Positions 49,477 through 57,278 of a stretch of DNA of 64,000 nucleotides are shown here, one piece after another (within the stretch, counting starts at the first letter, position 1; each line of letters starts with the position of its first letter). The translations under genes and the position numbers were made by a program. The notes below the pieces were generated by a model that saw only the letters and a program-made list of their open reading frames with translations, was not told the origin of the DNA and searched no databases. The DNA lies in NCBI GenBank assembly GCA_964391185.1, contig CAYMIX010000007.1:20438-84437 (forward strand), read 5' to 3'. This DNA is from JAKQEM01 sp964391185. GTDB taxonomy: Bacteria > Patescibacteriota > Gracilibacteria > Peribacterales > Peribacteraceae.

Positions 49477-49590
49477 ATGATTCGCACGACCGCTGGGCCG
49501 TCGAAAGCGGCCCACCACACGACGACCCTCGCGCAGAAGAAGTTCGCCAGCGTCACCTCCCCAACCGCTGCGTCCTGCGGCTGCCACTAG
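49477..49590 (+). CDS. 37-residue peptide ending in SCGCH
   Basis: ATG 49477 to TAG 49590. Starts MIRTTAGPSKAAHHTTTLAQ and ends SPTAASCGCH. Strong TTAGGAGG ribosome site, own promoter and a structured 3' region with terminator make it a credible small gene. Thr/Ala-rich with a terminal Cys-Gly-Cys-His, which could bind metal or be modified. No family recognised. Confidence 0.6.
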   Translation: MIRTTAGPSKAAHHTTTLAQKKFASVTSPTAASCGCH

Positions 49591-49766
49591 TTGTTCCGAA
49601 GAAGGGAACAACGTGGCGGCCGCGCAACCTCTAAGGAGGTAGACGTGTCCAGGTCAGGTCACCCGCCGTAGAGGCGGGTGAGAAGCACGATCGGTAGGAA
49701 CGCACTGTGCTAGGCACAGTGCACGCCGGACTCTAGGGGAAACCCTACGAGTCCGGCTCTTTTTTT
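49591..49766 (+). ncRNA. Structured 3' region: second ribosome site, hairpins and terminator
   Basis: Hairpin GTTGTTCC/GGAACAAC (49590-49612). Perfect AAGGAGGT (49633-49640) before a GTG frame of eight residues, MSRSGHPP (49645-49671). Hairpin TCACCCGCC/GGCGGGTGA (49659-49681). Hairpin GCACTGTGC/GCACAGTGC (49702-49722). Terminator with long stem GCCGGACTC plus TAGGG, GAAA tetraloop, CCCTA plus GAGTCCGGC, then TCTTTTTTT (49725-49766). This is far more structure than a normal 3' end. It may be a small RNA or an attenuator-like unit. 49767-49881 holds the L25 promoter. Confidence 0.6.
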
Positions 49767-49827
49767 CCCAGAGAATTGACGAATAGAAGCGAATTCATCC
49801 CGATACACGTCAAGGAATCTGTACAAC

Positions 49828-49856
49828 TTGACCTAACAGCCTCTCTTCCCTACTCT
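49828..49856 (+). promoter_or_regulatory. Promoter of rplY
   Basis: TTGACC (49828-49833), 17-bp spacer, TACTCT (49851-49856). The predicted leader is about 20 bases, without a ribosome site. Confidence 0.6.
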
Positions 49857-49881
49857 AACCACCCGTTTTCGCCCTTTTCCT

Positions 49882-50553
49882 ATGCAAACAATCGCCCTCC
49901 CAGCCAAGGCTCGTAACACTGATGCTTCTGTGACTGTTCTGCGCAAGCAGGGCCATGTCCCAGGCGTTGTGTACGGCAATACCGATAACACCGCGATTTC
50001 CGTTGAGGAAGTTGCATTGAAGAAGGCCTACATCAAGGCTGGCGAAAGTACACTTGTCGAGCTTGATGTTGAAGGAAAGACACTCCCTGTGCTCTTCCAC
50101 ACCATCGATTTCCACCCCGTTTCAGATCGCATGATCCACGTAGACTTCTACGCTGTGAACATGAAGAAGGAAGTGGAAGCTGATGTGCACATTCGCTTCG
50201 ACGGTGAATCAAATGCGGTTAAGGAATTCGGTGCGATCCTTGTGACTGCACTCGATACAGTGACCGTTCGTTGTTTGCCAGCAAATCTTCCGCACGATCT
50301 TGCCGTAGACCTGAGCAAGCTCGCTGAGGTTGGCTCTACCATCACGGTAGCAGATATCGTCGTGCCGGATGGTGTGGAGATTTTGAATGCAAAAGAAGAT
50401 GTTATCGCGATCGCCCAGGAACAGCGCGCTGAAGAAGTAGAAGAGGCTCCAGTGGTTGCTGCTGAGGGCGCAGAAGGCGCTCCAGCTGCTGTAGGTGCTG
50501 AAGGCGCTCCTGCCGCAGAAGGCGGTGCTGATGCTGAAACGAAGAAGGAGTAA
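49882..50553 (+). CDS. rplY: 50S ribosomal protein L25 (CTC type)
   Basis: 5S rRNA-binding protein of the large subunit, long CTC form (223 residues). The L25 domain starts MQTIALPAKARNTDASVTVL and includes GHVPGVVYGN and LVELDVEGKTLPVLFHTIDF. The C-terminal beta domain (IHVDFYAVNMKKEVEADVHI onward) ends near 190. An Ala/Glu/Gly-rich disordered tail follows (AAEGAEGAPAAVGAEGAPAA). Terminator just downstream. Confidence 0.95.
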   Translation: MQTIALPAKARNTDASVTVLRKQGHVPGVVYGNTDNTAISVEEVALKKAYIKAGESTLVELDVEGKTLPVLFHTIDFHPVSDRMIHVDFYAVNMKKEVEADVHIRFDGESNAVKEFGAILVTALDTVTVRCLPANLPHDLAVDLSKLAEVGSTITVADIVVPDGVEILNAKEDVIAIAQEQRAEEVEEAPVVAAEGAEGAPAAVGAEGAPAAEGGADAETKKE

Positions 50554-50577
50554 TTACAGTTCTTACGTTGATACCAG

Positions 50578-50602
50578 AAGGCCGCTCACTGCGGCCTTTT
50601 TT
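50578..50602 (+). terminator. Terminator of rplY
   Basis: AAGGCCGC, loop TCACT, GCGGCCTT, then TTTT. Confidence 0.9.
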
Positions 50603-50610
50603 GGCTAGAC

Positions 50611-50640
50611 GTGTCATGGTGAGCCCGACAAACCATACAC
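50611..50640. repeat. REP-like repeat, short copy
   Basis: GTGTCATGGTGAGCCCGACA followed by AACCATACAC; same phrases as the family at 51102-51153. Confidence 0.65.
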
Positions 50641-50701
50641 GCTTAACCACTTTAGTGAACCACACCACTGAAGTGGGATATTCCAATGCTACAGTGAACT
50701 A

Positions 50702-51070
50702 ATGAAAACTTATTGGGTCTATATGCTTCGATGTAGCGACGGATCATATTACATCGGAGTAACTAGTAGTATTGAGCAACGACTAGCACAACACGAAGCT
50801 GGATCATTCCCCGGATGTTACACATTCGATCGAAGACCACTGGAATGTATTTACTCAGCAGAATTTGGTGAAATTACTGACGCTATTCATTGGGAGAAGC
50901 AAATCAAACGCTGGAGCAGAAAAAAGAAAGAAGTGCTGATACTTAACGCCCAAAAAGAGTTAGAATTCTATTCTAGAAGTGAATATCGTAAACGTATTGA
51001 TCGGATAAGAGATGAAATTTTGCAACGCACAATTAATAAGTTGTGTCGCCCTTCGTCGAGCTCAGGGTGA
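50702..51070 (+). CDS. GIY-YIG nuclease family protein
   Basis: Small single-domain GIY-YIG endonuclease-like protein (UPF0213/YhbQ type), 122 residues. YWVYMLRCSDGSYYIGVTSS is the GIY-YIG core, followed by RLAQHEAGSFPGCYTFDRRP and EKQIKRWSRKKKE. TACAGT (50690-50695) is exactly 6 bases before the ATG: leaderless. The last residues (CRPSSSSG) and the stop come from a REP-like repeat beginning at 51042, so the native end of the gene has been overwritten. Role in DNA repair or restriction is not established for this family. Confidence 0.9.
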   Translation: MKTYWVYMLRCSDGSYYIGVTSSIEQRLAQHEAGSFPGCYTFDRRPLECIYSAEFGEITDAIHWEKQIKRWSRKKKEVLILNAQKELEFYSRSEYRKRIDRIRDEILQRTINKLCRPSSSSG

Positions 51071-51153
51071 CACATTAAGCATGCACCGAGCCCATGCTAG
51101 ACGTGTCATGATGAGCCCTTCGTCGCCGCTCAGGACAGGCTCGACGAACCATA
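51042..51153. repeat. Two REP-like hairpins after the GIY-YIG gene
   Basis: 51042-51073: GTGTCGCCCTTCGTCGAGCT then CAGGGTGACAC. 51102-51153: GTGTCATGATGAGCCCTTCG, then CGCTCAGGACAGGCTCGACG, then AACCAT. The first supplies the GIY-YIG stop codon. Confidence 0.8.
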
Positions 51154-51165
51154 CATGCTCAAATA

Positions 51166-53562
51166 CTACTTCTTTTTCTTCGCCGGAGCCGGGTCCCTCA
51201 AGAATGTTGGGATAACGAGTGGCGCTTTGATGCCTGGGATTTGTTCAAGGAGATCCAAATCTTCGAGGGCGATTTTGCCGATATACAAACGTTTAAGATC
51301 ACCACCCTGGAGCAAGAACTGCTCGATCGCACGCTGACCGCGGTAGTACACAACACCCTTCGTAAAGCCTCCTGGCTCTGATGTATCTGCGATACCACGC
51401 TTCACTTCAATGGCTTTGCTCAGCGCTTTTTCGGAATCATACCCAAGTTCATCGATAAGATATTCGCGCGTGTCGCGAAAGGAATGCTCGAGGGCAAATG
51501 AGGTCGCAAGAATATTGCGCACAGGACCATATCGCTTCTCATCATACGGAGAGAGGAATCTATTTTGGTTATGAATTGCGAGACCTTCCTGCGTGTCCAA
51601 ATAATTCGCAAAGCCGCGCCTGAATAATTCGAACGGCTGATGCTCTCCGTTCTCTGCTGTGAGGACGTGCGTTTCGATTTCGTGTGCGATCAGCGCGTTC
51701 AGTCCCCTCTTGGAGAATGTCGCATCTTTGCGCAGGGTCACTTTGCGACCACCAACGGTACAACGCGAAACCGTATGCTCGCGGATAATAACCTGCCAAT
51801 CGTGCAGACCATATTCCGTGAGAACTTTTTCGAAGAATGGCTGGGCTTGTTCTGCCGTGATGAGATCGTCTGGACCAGCTGGCAGATCGGATGCTTCGCG
51901 GCCGCGCATCATTGCGTGCGCCGATGTAATGAGCACGGATGTTGGTACGCCGAAGAGTACAGACGATGCATCGGTAAAGCGCCGCGCATTGCCACGCGCA
52001 CGGATGAGCGATATGCGTTGGAGCAATTCTGTGCGCTTTTTCTTGAAGAGAATGCCCACGGGAGAATCGTCGACCGTGAGTGATGATAAACGATCTTCTA
52101 TTTCTGAAAGATCCACTTCAGACTGCGCATACTGGAAGACCGGACTGTAGTGCTTATCCTGCTTCGCGCGTTCCCATTCCTCCGTAAGGTTTGCTGGCTT
52201 CACATGCTTGAGGAGCATCAGCTCTTCATCGGTTTGTGCGAGGTAACGGTCCACCGCGCGCAGGTCTTCTTTGATGGTCGAGCGAACCAAGGAGAACTCC
52301 GCTGTCTTTGCCGGGTCGATGAGGAAACCGGTAAGGTCACGACGCCCAAGTAATGCACGAACGGACGCTGGCGATACCAGACCCTGGTGAATAACCGTCT
52401 GAATTTTGCGTCCTCCGAGCGTGAACTTGGCACGATATGTTCCTTCGGGCTCACTTTCAGGCTCGATCGCTTCTGCCTTTTTGAGTTCGCGAACCAGCTC
52501 AGGAGAGAAGATCGTCCATTCTTGCTCCGGCATCACCAATGAAGGCACTTCGATGGTTGTTCCCGCACCTGAAACAGTGATCGTTTCGCGCATGCCGAGG
52601 ACTGGCTTTTCGTTTTCTGGAGCAGATTCCTTCTTGCGGACCGGCGTTCCAAAAAGCTCTTGCGCGAGACGCACGCCTTTCTCCGGTGTTGGCACCGAAA
52701 TACCTGCCACACGCTCAAGACGCGACCGTAGCGGCGCGAGGTTAGCTACTTGCACCATCAGTCCAGCACGCGCGTTGACTTCGAGAAGAATAGGCCCTTG
52801 TTCTTGGTCAATAGTGAGATCCACCGCGAGGTACCCAATGTTCGTGACGTACTGAATGCGTGATGCAATGAGCAACAATTCTTCCCAGCCCGGAATCTGA
52901 ATACCTGAAGGCGAACCTCCGTGCGGCATTTCATCGATGCGTTTGTTGTACTGCGTCGCATACGTTGTCACACCTTTGGCAACATCGATACCGATACCGA
53001 TGCCTCCCATGTGCACGTTTGCCTTACCCTTACTTTCCACCGTTGGAATGCGCAACATCGCCATCACCGGAACCAAGTTGAAGACAACCAAGCGGATATC
53101 TGGAAGTCCCGCCGGACGAAATGGTGCGAAGGTAGAATCTGATATGAGGATTTTTTCGAAGAATGCTGTATCGGGTAGACCATTCACCGAATATTTTCCA
53201 TCGAGGATATCTTCGATATGTTCACGCAATTCCTGATCTGAGATGGGACGCTTCCCTTGCTCCAAGAATTGTCCATTTTTACGTCCTTTCAAGACAATAA
53301 TACCCCCTCCGCCGAAGCCGTAGTTTGGCTTAAGCACGCATTCATCTGGCAATTGATTGAAATCGAATTCACGAAGTTGCTGGTGATCTTCGATACGTCC
53401 GTAAATGCGCGCAACAGGAACACCACGTGCCTGAAGGAATGCTTTCGTCTTGAGTTTATCATCCGCCAACGCAACTGCCTTCCGTGGGTTAAACGGCTTA
53501 ATGTAGAGCAAATTCCGGGCATTGAGACCGAGGATGCCGCGATTTGAAGTAAAAGGGAACAT
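51166..53562 (-). CDS. Fusion: RimK-like ATP-grasp ligase and QEGLA-type metallopeptidase
   Basis: 798 residues. The N-terminal 300 are an ATP-grasp alpha-L-glutamate-ligase-like domain: KPNYGFGGGGIIVLKGRK (ATP loop), PDIRLVVFNLVPVMAMLRIP, and ILLEVNARAGLMVQVANL (metal-binding Glu and Asn). After a linker (about 310-400) comes a DUF1704/TIGR02421 domain with LIAHEIETHVL (residue 627, zinc HExxxH) and YLDTQEGLAIHNQ (658, the QEGLA motif); eukaryotic relatives remove C-terminal tyrosine from tubulin. The two domains are separate genes in many bacteria, so one chain may both add and remove a peptide tag. Tail PAPAKKKK basic. Last gene of the raiA operon. Confidence 0.88.
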   Translation of the reverse strand: MFPFTSNRGILGLNARNLLYIKPFNPRKAVALADDKLKTKAFLQARGVPVARIYGRIEDHQQLREFDFNQLPDECVLKPNYGFGGGGIIVLKGRKNGQFLEQGKRPISDQELREHIEDILDGKYSVNGLPDTAFFEKILISDSTFAPFRPAGLPDIRLVVFNLVPVMAMLRIPTVESKGKANVHMGGIGIGIDVAKGVTTYATQYNKRIDEMPHGGSPSGIQIPGWEELLLIASRIQYVTNIGYLAVDLTIDQEQGPILLEVNARAGLMVQVANLAPLRSRLERVAGISVPTPEKGVRLAQELFGTPVRKKESAPENEKPVLGMRETITVSGAGTTIEVPSLVMPEQEWTIFSPELVRELKKAEAIEPESEPEGTYRAKFTLGGRKIQTVIHQGLVSPASVRALLGRRDLTGFLIDPAKTAEFSLVRSTIKEDLRAVDRYLAQTDEELMLLKHVKPANLTEEWERAKQDKHYSPVFQYAQSEVDLSEIEDRLSSLTVDDSPVGILFKKKRTELLQRISLIRARGNARRFTDASSVLFGVPTSVLITSAHAMMRGREASDLPAGPDDLITAEQAQPFFEKVLTEYGLHDWQVIIREHTVSRCTVGGRKVTLRKDATFSKRGLNALIAHEIETHVLTAENGEHQPFELFRRGFANYLDTQEGLAIHNQNRFLSPYDEKRYGPVRNILATSFALEHSFRDTREYLIDELGYDSEKALSKAIEVKRGIADTSEPGGFTKGVVYYRGQRAIEQFLLQGGDLKRLYIGKIALEDLDLLEQIPGIKAPLVIPTFLRDPAPAKKKK

Positions 53563-53606
53563 GTGCTTATCTATGAAATTAAACTGAAATTGCTGTACTG
53601 CTGTAC

Positions 53607-53663
53607 TGCTTTATTGTTGCAAGCAATTCGCACATCGCTTGCGAGCAATACAACAATAAAGCA
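53607..53663. repeat. Inverted-repeat element, copy 2
   Basis: TGCTTTATTGTTG (53607-53619) and CAACAATAAAGCA (53651-53663), 13-bp perfect ends, around a core ending ATCGCTTGCGAGCAATA, shared with 26099-26164. The end sequences differ between copies while the core is kept. Confidence 0.75.
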
Positions 53664-53693
53664 ATAAGAAAGTGATAGTATAGAAAAGAACGG

Positions 53694-55289
53694 TTACTCT
53701 TCTTGCAAATGTTTAAACACCTCACGGAATCGGAAGTATTCGACAAGCCTGAGGCCCGTCCATCGTCCAAGAATAATGTCAGTGACGATCGTAAAGAGAA
53801 TGAGTTCTGGGTAGGCAAGAATCATCGATTGGAACACGCCCCATTGAACAATAAACACGCAGACGAGTGACGCCAAGATTGTCTCACCGATGCCGAAAAC
53901 AGCAGGTAACAATCCTTGCTCTGTTTTCATATTGAGGAAGCTTTCTGAGAGCGTGCTCATGATGAGCAAGATGAAAATAGTTTCACGCGAGAATGTCACG
54001 CCGAAGAATGCACTCACGCCCATCAGCACCATTAATGTAATGCTGACCACGGTAATAATGAGGGCCACTTTTGGAATGTAGAGTAACCTCCAGCGGCGCA
54101 TGATTGCGCGCGTGACATACCCCGTCAGGATGATGAATAAAAGAAAGAGAACTCCGAGCTGCCACCCAAGAGCAAGGAAGCTCAGTGCAATGATAGATGG
54201 CGTGTACAAGCCAAAAGTTGTGATACCAACGACCTGCTTGAGGAACGCAAGAATCATCGCAATGACAGGGAGAACGAGGAGCAAAATAACTGTCTGGCTC
54301 GGGACTCCGCGTGTGAGCATCGCATTCACGAGTGATGACAGCAAATTCCACGGACGAATACCCGCACTTGATGCATCGATGCGCAAAAAATCGATATCAC
54401 GTTGTTCGATTTGTGTGGCAAACGAATCGATATCCCCGGTCGTCAGAAGAGGATGCAATGCCTCTGCACGCGTGATGAGAATTTGTTTCGGCTCAAGCTC
54501 TGCGAACGGTCCACGCGCTATGCGTGCTAAGGTCGATAGACTGCGATCAGAAATCAATATAATCGTTTGTGCATGTATGCTCGCGAGTAATTCTTCGTTA
54601 CCCTGCATCGAACGCATAAGAGCCTGGATACCTGTGATGCCATCAGTCCACAGCACGATCGCATCGGCGCCGGCCAGAGACGCAGCGCGCTCGGAAAGAA
54701 GCTGCGTCAGCTGCTCCTCACTGCCGATAGGCGTTGTAGCTTCGGATGGCTGTAGGACGCGCAAAAACACACCCGCGCCGGAAGCAGTTTGCTGATGCAA
54801 TCCGATCTTTTCTGTCGGAACCGTGTCATCGGCAATGAGCACAATTTTGCGCGCGTAGACGTTCACGGTATGCACTTCTTCATCGAGAATTTCTTGTCCA
54901 TTTTCCAAGCGAACGCGAACAAGCAAGCGGAATGTAAGTGAGTCGGGCGTGTCCGGCGTATATACCGCTTCCACCGTCTCGCTGATAGGTTGAGACTGCC
55001 CTTCCACAAACCATTGGTACAGAATTTCACCGGATGTTGAACGACTAAGAGATGCGTCCAAGACGATGGTGCGACCGACGGCAACATCTTCAGGACCAGT
55101 GATGGCAGCTTGCACCATCGGCGCTTCTGACGCAGTGGAAGATGCTTGATTTTGCGCTTGTGCAAGCGATGGAATAGCTAAGCCTGTAATCCACAGAGAC
55201 AAGAATGACAGCGCCAGGAGTGACGTACCAAACGTGTCATGGTGAGTTTTTAGAAACTCAGGGTGACACTTTGAAAATAGTGATTTCAT
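53694..55289 (-). CDS. 7TM transglutaminase-like membrane protein
   Basis: 531 residues. Signal segment (LLALSFLSLWITGLAIPSLA), an extracytoplasmic domain (about 50-330; PKD-like start GPEDVAVGRTIVLDASLSRS), then seven membrane helices beginning QTVILLLVLPVIAMILAFLK and VVGITTFGLYTPSIIALSFL. That block is the 7TM domain that, with an inactive transglutaminase-like domain, is found next to alpha-L-glutamate ligase-like genes. The partner gene follows directly. The start overlaps the raiA stop as TAATG, so translation is coupled. Residues 8-20 (CHPEFLKTHHDTF) are encoded by a REP-like repeat. Confidence 0.85.
   Translation of the reverse strand: MKSLFSKCHPEFLKTHHDTFGTSLLALSFLSLWITGLAIPSLAQAQNQASSTASEAPMVQAAITGPEDVAVGRTIVLDASLSRSTSGEILYQWFVEGQSQPISETVEAVYTPDTPDSLTFRLLVRVRLENGQEILDEEVHTVNVYARKIVLIADDTVPTEKIGLHQQTASGAGVFLRVLQPSEATTPIGSEEQLTQLLSERAASLAGADAIVLWTDGITGIQALMRSMQGNEELLASIHAQTIILISDRSLSTLARIARGPFAELEPKQILITRAEALHPLLTTGDIDSFATQIEQRDIDFLRIDASSAGIRPWNLLSSLVNAMLTRGVPSQTVILLLVLPVIAMILAFLKQVVGITTFGLYTPSIIALSFLALGWQLGVLFLLFIILTGYVTRAIMRRWRLLYIPKVALIITVVSITLMVLMGVSAFFGVTFSRETIFILLIMSTLSESFLNMKTEQGLLPAVFGIGETILASLVCVFIVQWGVFQSMILAYPELILFTIVTDIILGRWTGLRLVEYFRFREVFKHLQEE
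55234..55269. repeat. REP-like hairpin inside the signal-peptide region of the 7TM gene
   Basis: GTGTCATGGTGAGTTT, loop TTAG, AAACTCAGGGTGACAC. Translated on the minus strand as part of the N-terminus. Confidence 0.82.
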
Positions 55290-55657
55290 TAAGCGGCGAG
55301 GGAACGGGAAACACGATCACGCATGCGAGCTTCGCGCGCGCGGCCTTTGCCCGTATGCAATTCTTTGTACTTGATGAGTTGTGGTTCTAATTTTTCAACA
55401 GCGCGATCCATCGCTTCTATCACCGTTGATTTACGAGATTCTGAACGAAGAATTTTCTTCGGCAGTTCCACGGTAATCATCACCTTCACCTCATCCGAGG
55501 TTTTTTTAGTGGCGCGGCGTTCCGCTTCCACGCGAATCACCGAGGATTCGTCTTTGAGCCGGCGGCAATACGTCGCCATTTTTCCAAGTTTCCGGGCCAT
55601 AACCAACAAGTCTTGATCCGTGTACCGTACGCCTTTTTCGAAGTGTTCGATGTGCAT
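55289..55657 (-). CDS. RaiA/HPF ribosome hibernation factor
   Basis: Short ribosome-associated inhibitor (122 residues) that binds the 30S decoding region and inactivates ribosomes in starvation. Starts MHIEHFEKGVRYTDQDLLVM; helix LGKMATYCRRLKDESSVIRV, then the strand ERRATKKTSDEVKVMITVEL and the second helix with STVIEAMDRAVEKLEPQLIK. Basic C-terminus. The longer frame to 55819 is not homologous. First gene of the operon with the 7TM and ATP-grasp genes. Confidence 0.85.
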   Translation of the reverse strand: MHIEHFEKGVRYTDQDLLVMARKLGKMATYCRRLKDESSVIRVEAERRATKKTSDEVKVMITVELPKKILRSESRKSTVIEAMDRAVEKLEPQLIKYKELHTGKGRAREARMRDRVSRSLAA

Positions 55658-55864
55658 GAAACGAGGGGGAAAGGGATCATCGGGCAGTGTAGCACATTCC
55701 TTCCTCCAAGGAGACCTACGAATCAGCCATTCATTGATAATGGACACACATACGGGACTTTTGAGCTTGGAGAAGGTCCGAACTACGAATTCGGGCCCTA
55801 TGACAACTATACCTGGCAAAAAACGCTGTTTTGTGCTATCATGAGGAGAAATATCAATATTTTC

Positions 55865-56845
55865 ATGACTGAACCAAAACCAAGAGAAAACCTCGGCACT
55901 CCCCCAGAATCTGAGCGTAATAGCGCACCAGAAGGTGCTCCTGCGACGCCGGATTCGATCGTAAAAAACGCTACACGTAAGTTACAAGATTTACGATCTC
56001 TCGTTGAACGCAAAACAGGAGAAGCAAAAGATGCGCTTAAAATAGAGGAAAAAGTACGAGATATTTCTAAAGCAATTGATGCGACAGGAACAGTTATAGG
56101 CAATGCCTCTATTGATGCTCAAAACAAGTTTAATGAAGAAGTTGCACGTTTCCCTCAGACAATTAAAGACCTTCCTGAGAATGCAAAAAATCAGGGAATA
56201 AATTTGTATAGTCGCATGAAAAATATGACGAAACGCAGCTATAAAGTAGTTGCAGATGGTGTAGGAAACATGTTTGGAAAAGTGGCTGAATTTGGCGGAA
56301 ATGTAAGTGATTTCCTCAAAGAAATTACTGCAGGAATGCGTCCTCATATGGGCAAACTCCTAAGCCTTCCATTTTTGAAATTTTTGATAGATGAAAAGTA
56401 TATAAAAATGGCTCAGAATTTCCTCGGATATGATGAAGAAGCAGAGCAGATCGCAGAAGAAATTCGCAATCGTCTCCCAGAAGGAGGAACGCTAAATATC
56501 ACGAGTAAAGCTGAAAAGACGACATTTAAAGACCTCTATGACACCATGTTGAGCAGGCAAAATCGCTCTCCAGCGAGCTACCCACGTGGAGTGTTTGTGA
56601 AAGAAGTAATCGCCATCATGATCAAAGACGACGTCGCGAAAGCAAATACCGAAGTAAATATGACGCAGTTTGCGACAGCTGCAAAAAAACTGATTGAAGA
56701 AACACCAAAAGCTGCAGTTCCGGCTACACCTGTAGCGCCAACTTCTGCTACTCCACCAGCCGCTCCCCCAGCCGCTCCAACTCCTTCTGCACCCGCTGCT
56801 GGTAGTGGCCCAACAAGCAGCACACCTACACCTCCTGCAGCCTAA
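55865..56845 (+). CDS. Hypothetical protein (326 aa), first gene of the 56-64 kb operon
   Basis: Not recognised. Starts MTEPKPRENLGTPPESERNS. Largely amphipathic helices (KLQDLRSLVERKTGEAKDAL, GVGNMFGKVAEFGGNVSDFL) that could wrap onto membrane. Residues about 195-290 look globular (AEQIAEEIRNRLPEGGTLNI onward). The last 45 residues are Pro/Ala/Thr-rich (VAPTSATPPAAPPAAPTPSA), probably disordered. An extended -10 (TGCTATCAT) ends about 22 bases before this ATG; an alternative ATG at 55841 lies within it. 11 bases separate it from the next gene. Confidence 0.7.
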   Translation: MTEPKPRENLGTPPESERNSAPEGAPATPDSIVKNATRKLQDLRSLVERKTGEAKDALKIEEKVRDISKAIDATGTVIGNASIDAQNKFNEEVARFPQTIKDLPENAKNQGINLYSRMKNMTKRSYKVVADGVGNMFGKVAEFGGNVSDFLKEITAGMRPHMGKLLSLPFLKFLIDEKYIKMAQNFLGYDEEAEQIAEEIRNRLPEGGTLNITSKAEKTTFKDLYDTMLSRQNRSPASYPRGVFVKEVIAIMIKDDVAKANTEVNMTQFATAAKKLIEETPKAAVPATPVAPTSATPPAAPPAAPTPSAPAAGSGPTSSTPTPPAA

Positions 56846-56856
56846 TCCCCTTTTGT

Positions 56857-57276
56857 ATGTCCGAAACTCTCCGCTCATCATCGATTCCTACGGAAGAACT
56901 CGATTCATGTGTGCAGCAGTTTCTTGGATTCGAAAAAGCGTTGGATCAAGCATATTTGAGTAAAGATAAAGTTCAGGTTCAGGAAGCTACCGAAGCAATT
57001 CAAAATTTCTATGGAATCCTGAAGCCAGAAGATCAGCTCAAGATTCGATCATTTATCGAACAGCAAAATGCTGGCAAACGTCTCGACTTCATCCGCGGAA
57101 ACTTCAATAGGAATGTGAATGGCATTTTGGGACGAACAGCTGCTGTATTAAGAACAAGCGTTGAAAACATTCCACGAATTGCAGAAGACGGTACGACACT
57201 TATCGTTGGAACCGCTGTTAGTGTTGTCCGAGGTTTATACAAAGGAATCGTTAATCCCTTTAAACAAGCTGCTTAA
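56857..57276 (+). CDS. Hypothetical protein (139 aa), operon gene 2
   Basis: Not recognised. Helical: ELDSCVQQFLGFEKALDQAY, then VQEATEAIQNFYGILKPEDQ. The C-terminal 50 residues (GRTAAVLRTSVENIPRIAED, GTTLIVGTAVSVVRGLYKGI) contain a hydrophobic stretch that could insert in a membrane. It ends 2 bases before the giant gene, so the two are translated together. No ribosome site. Confidence 0.7.
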   Translation: MSETLRSSSIPTEELDSCVQQFLGFEKALDQAYLSKDKVQVQEATEAIQNFYGILKPEDQLKIRSFIEQQNAGKRLDFIRGNFNRNVNGILGRTAAVLRTSVENIPRIAEDGTTLIVGTAVSVVRGLYKGIVNPFKQAA

Positions 57277-57278
57277 AT

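Noticed and set aside
49341..49634. 97-codon frame starting in the promoter of the small-peptide locus
   Set aside because: Its start lies upstream of the -10 box and it reads through the hairpins in a different frame from the one with the strong ribosome site.
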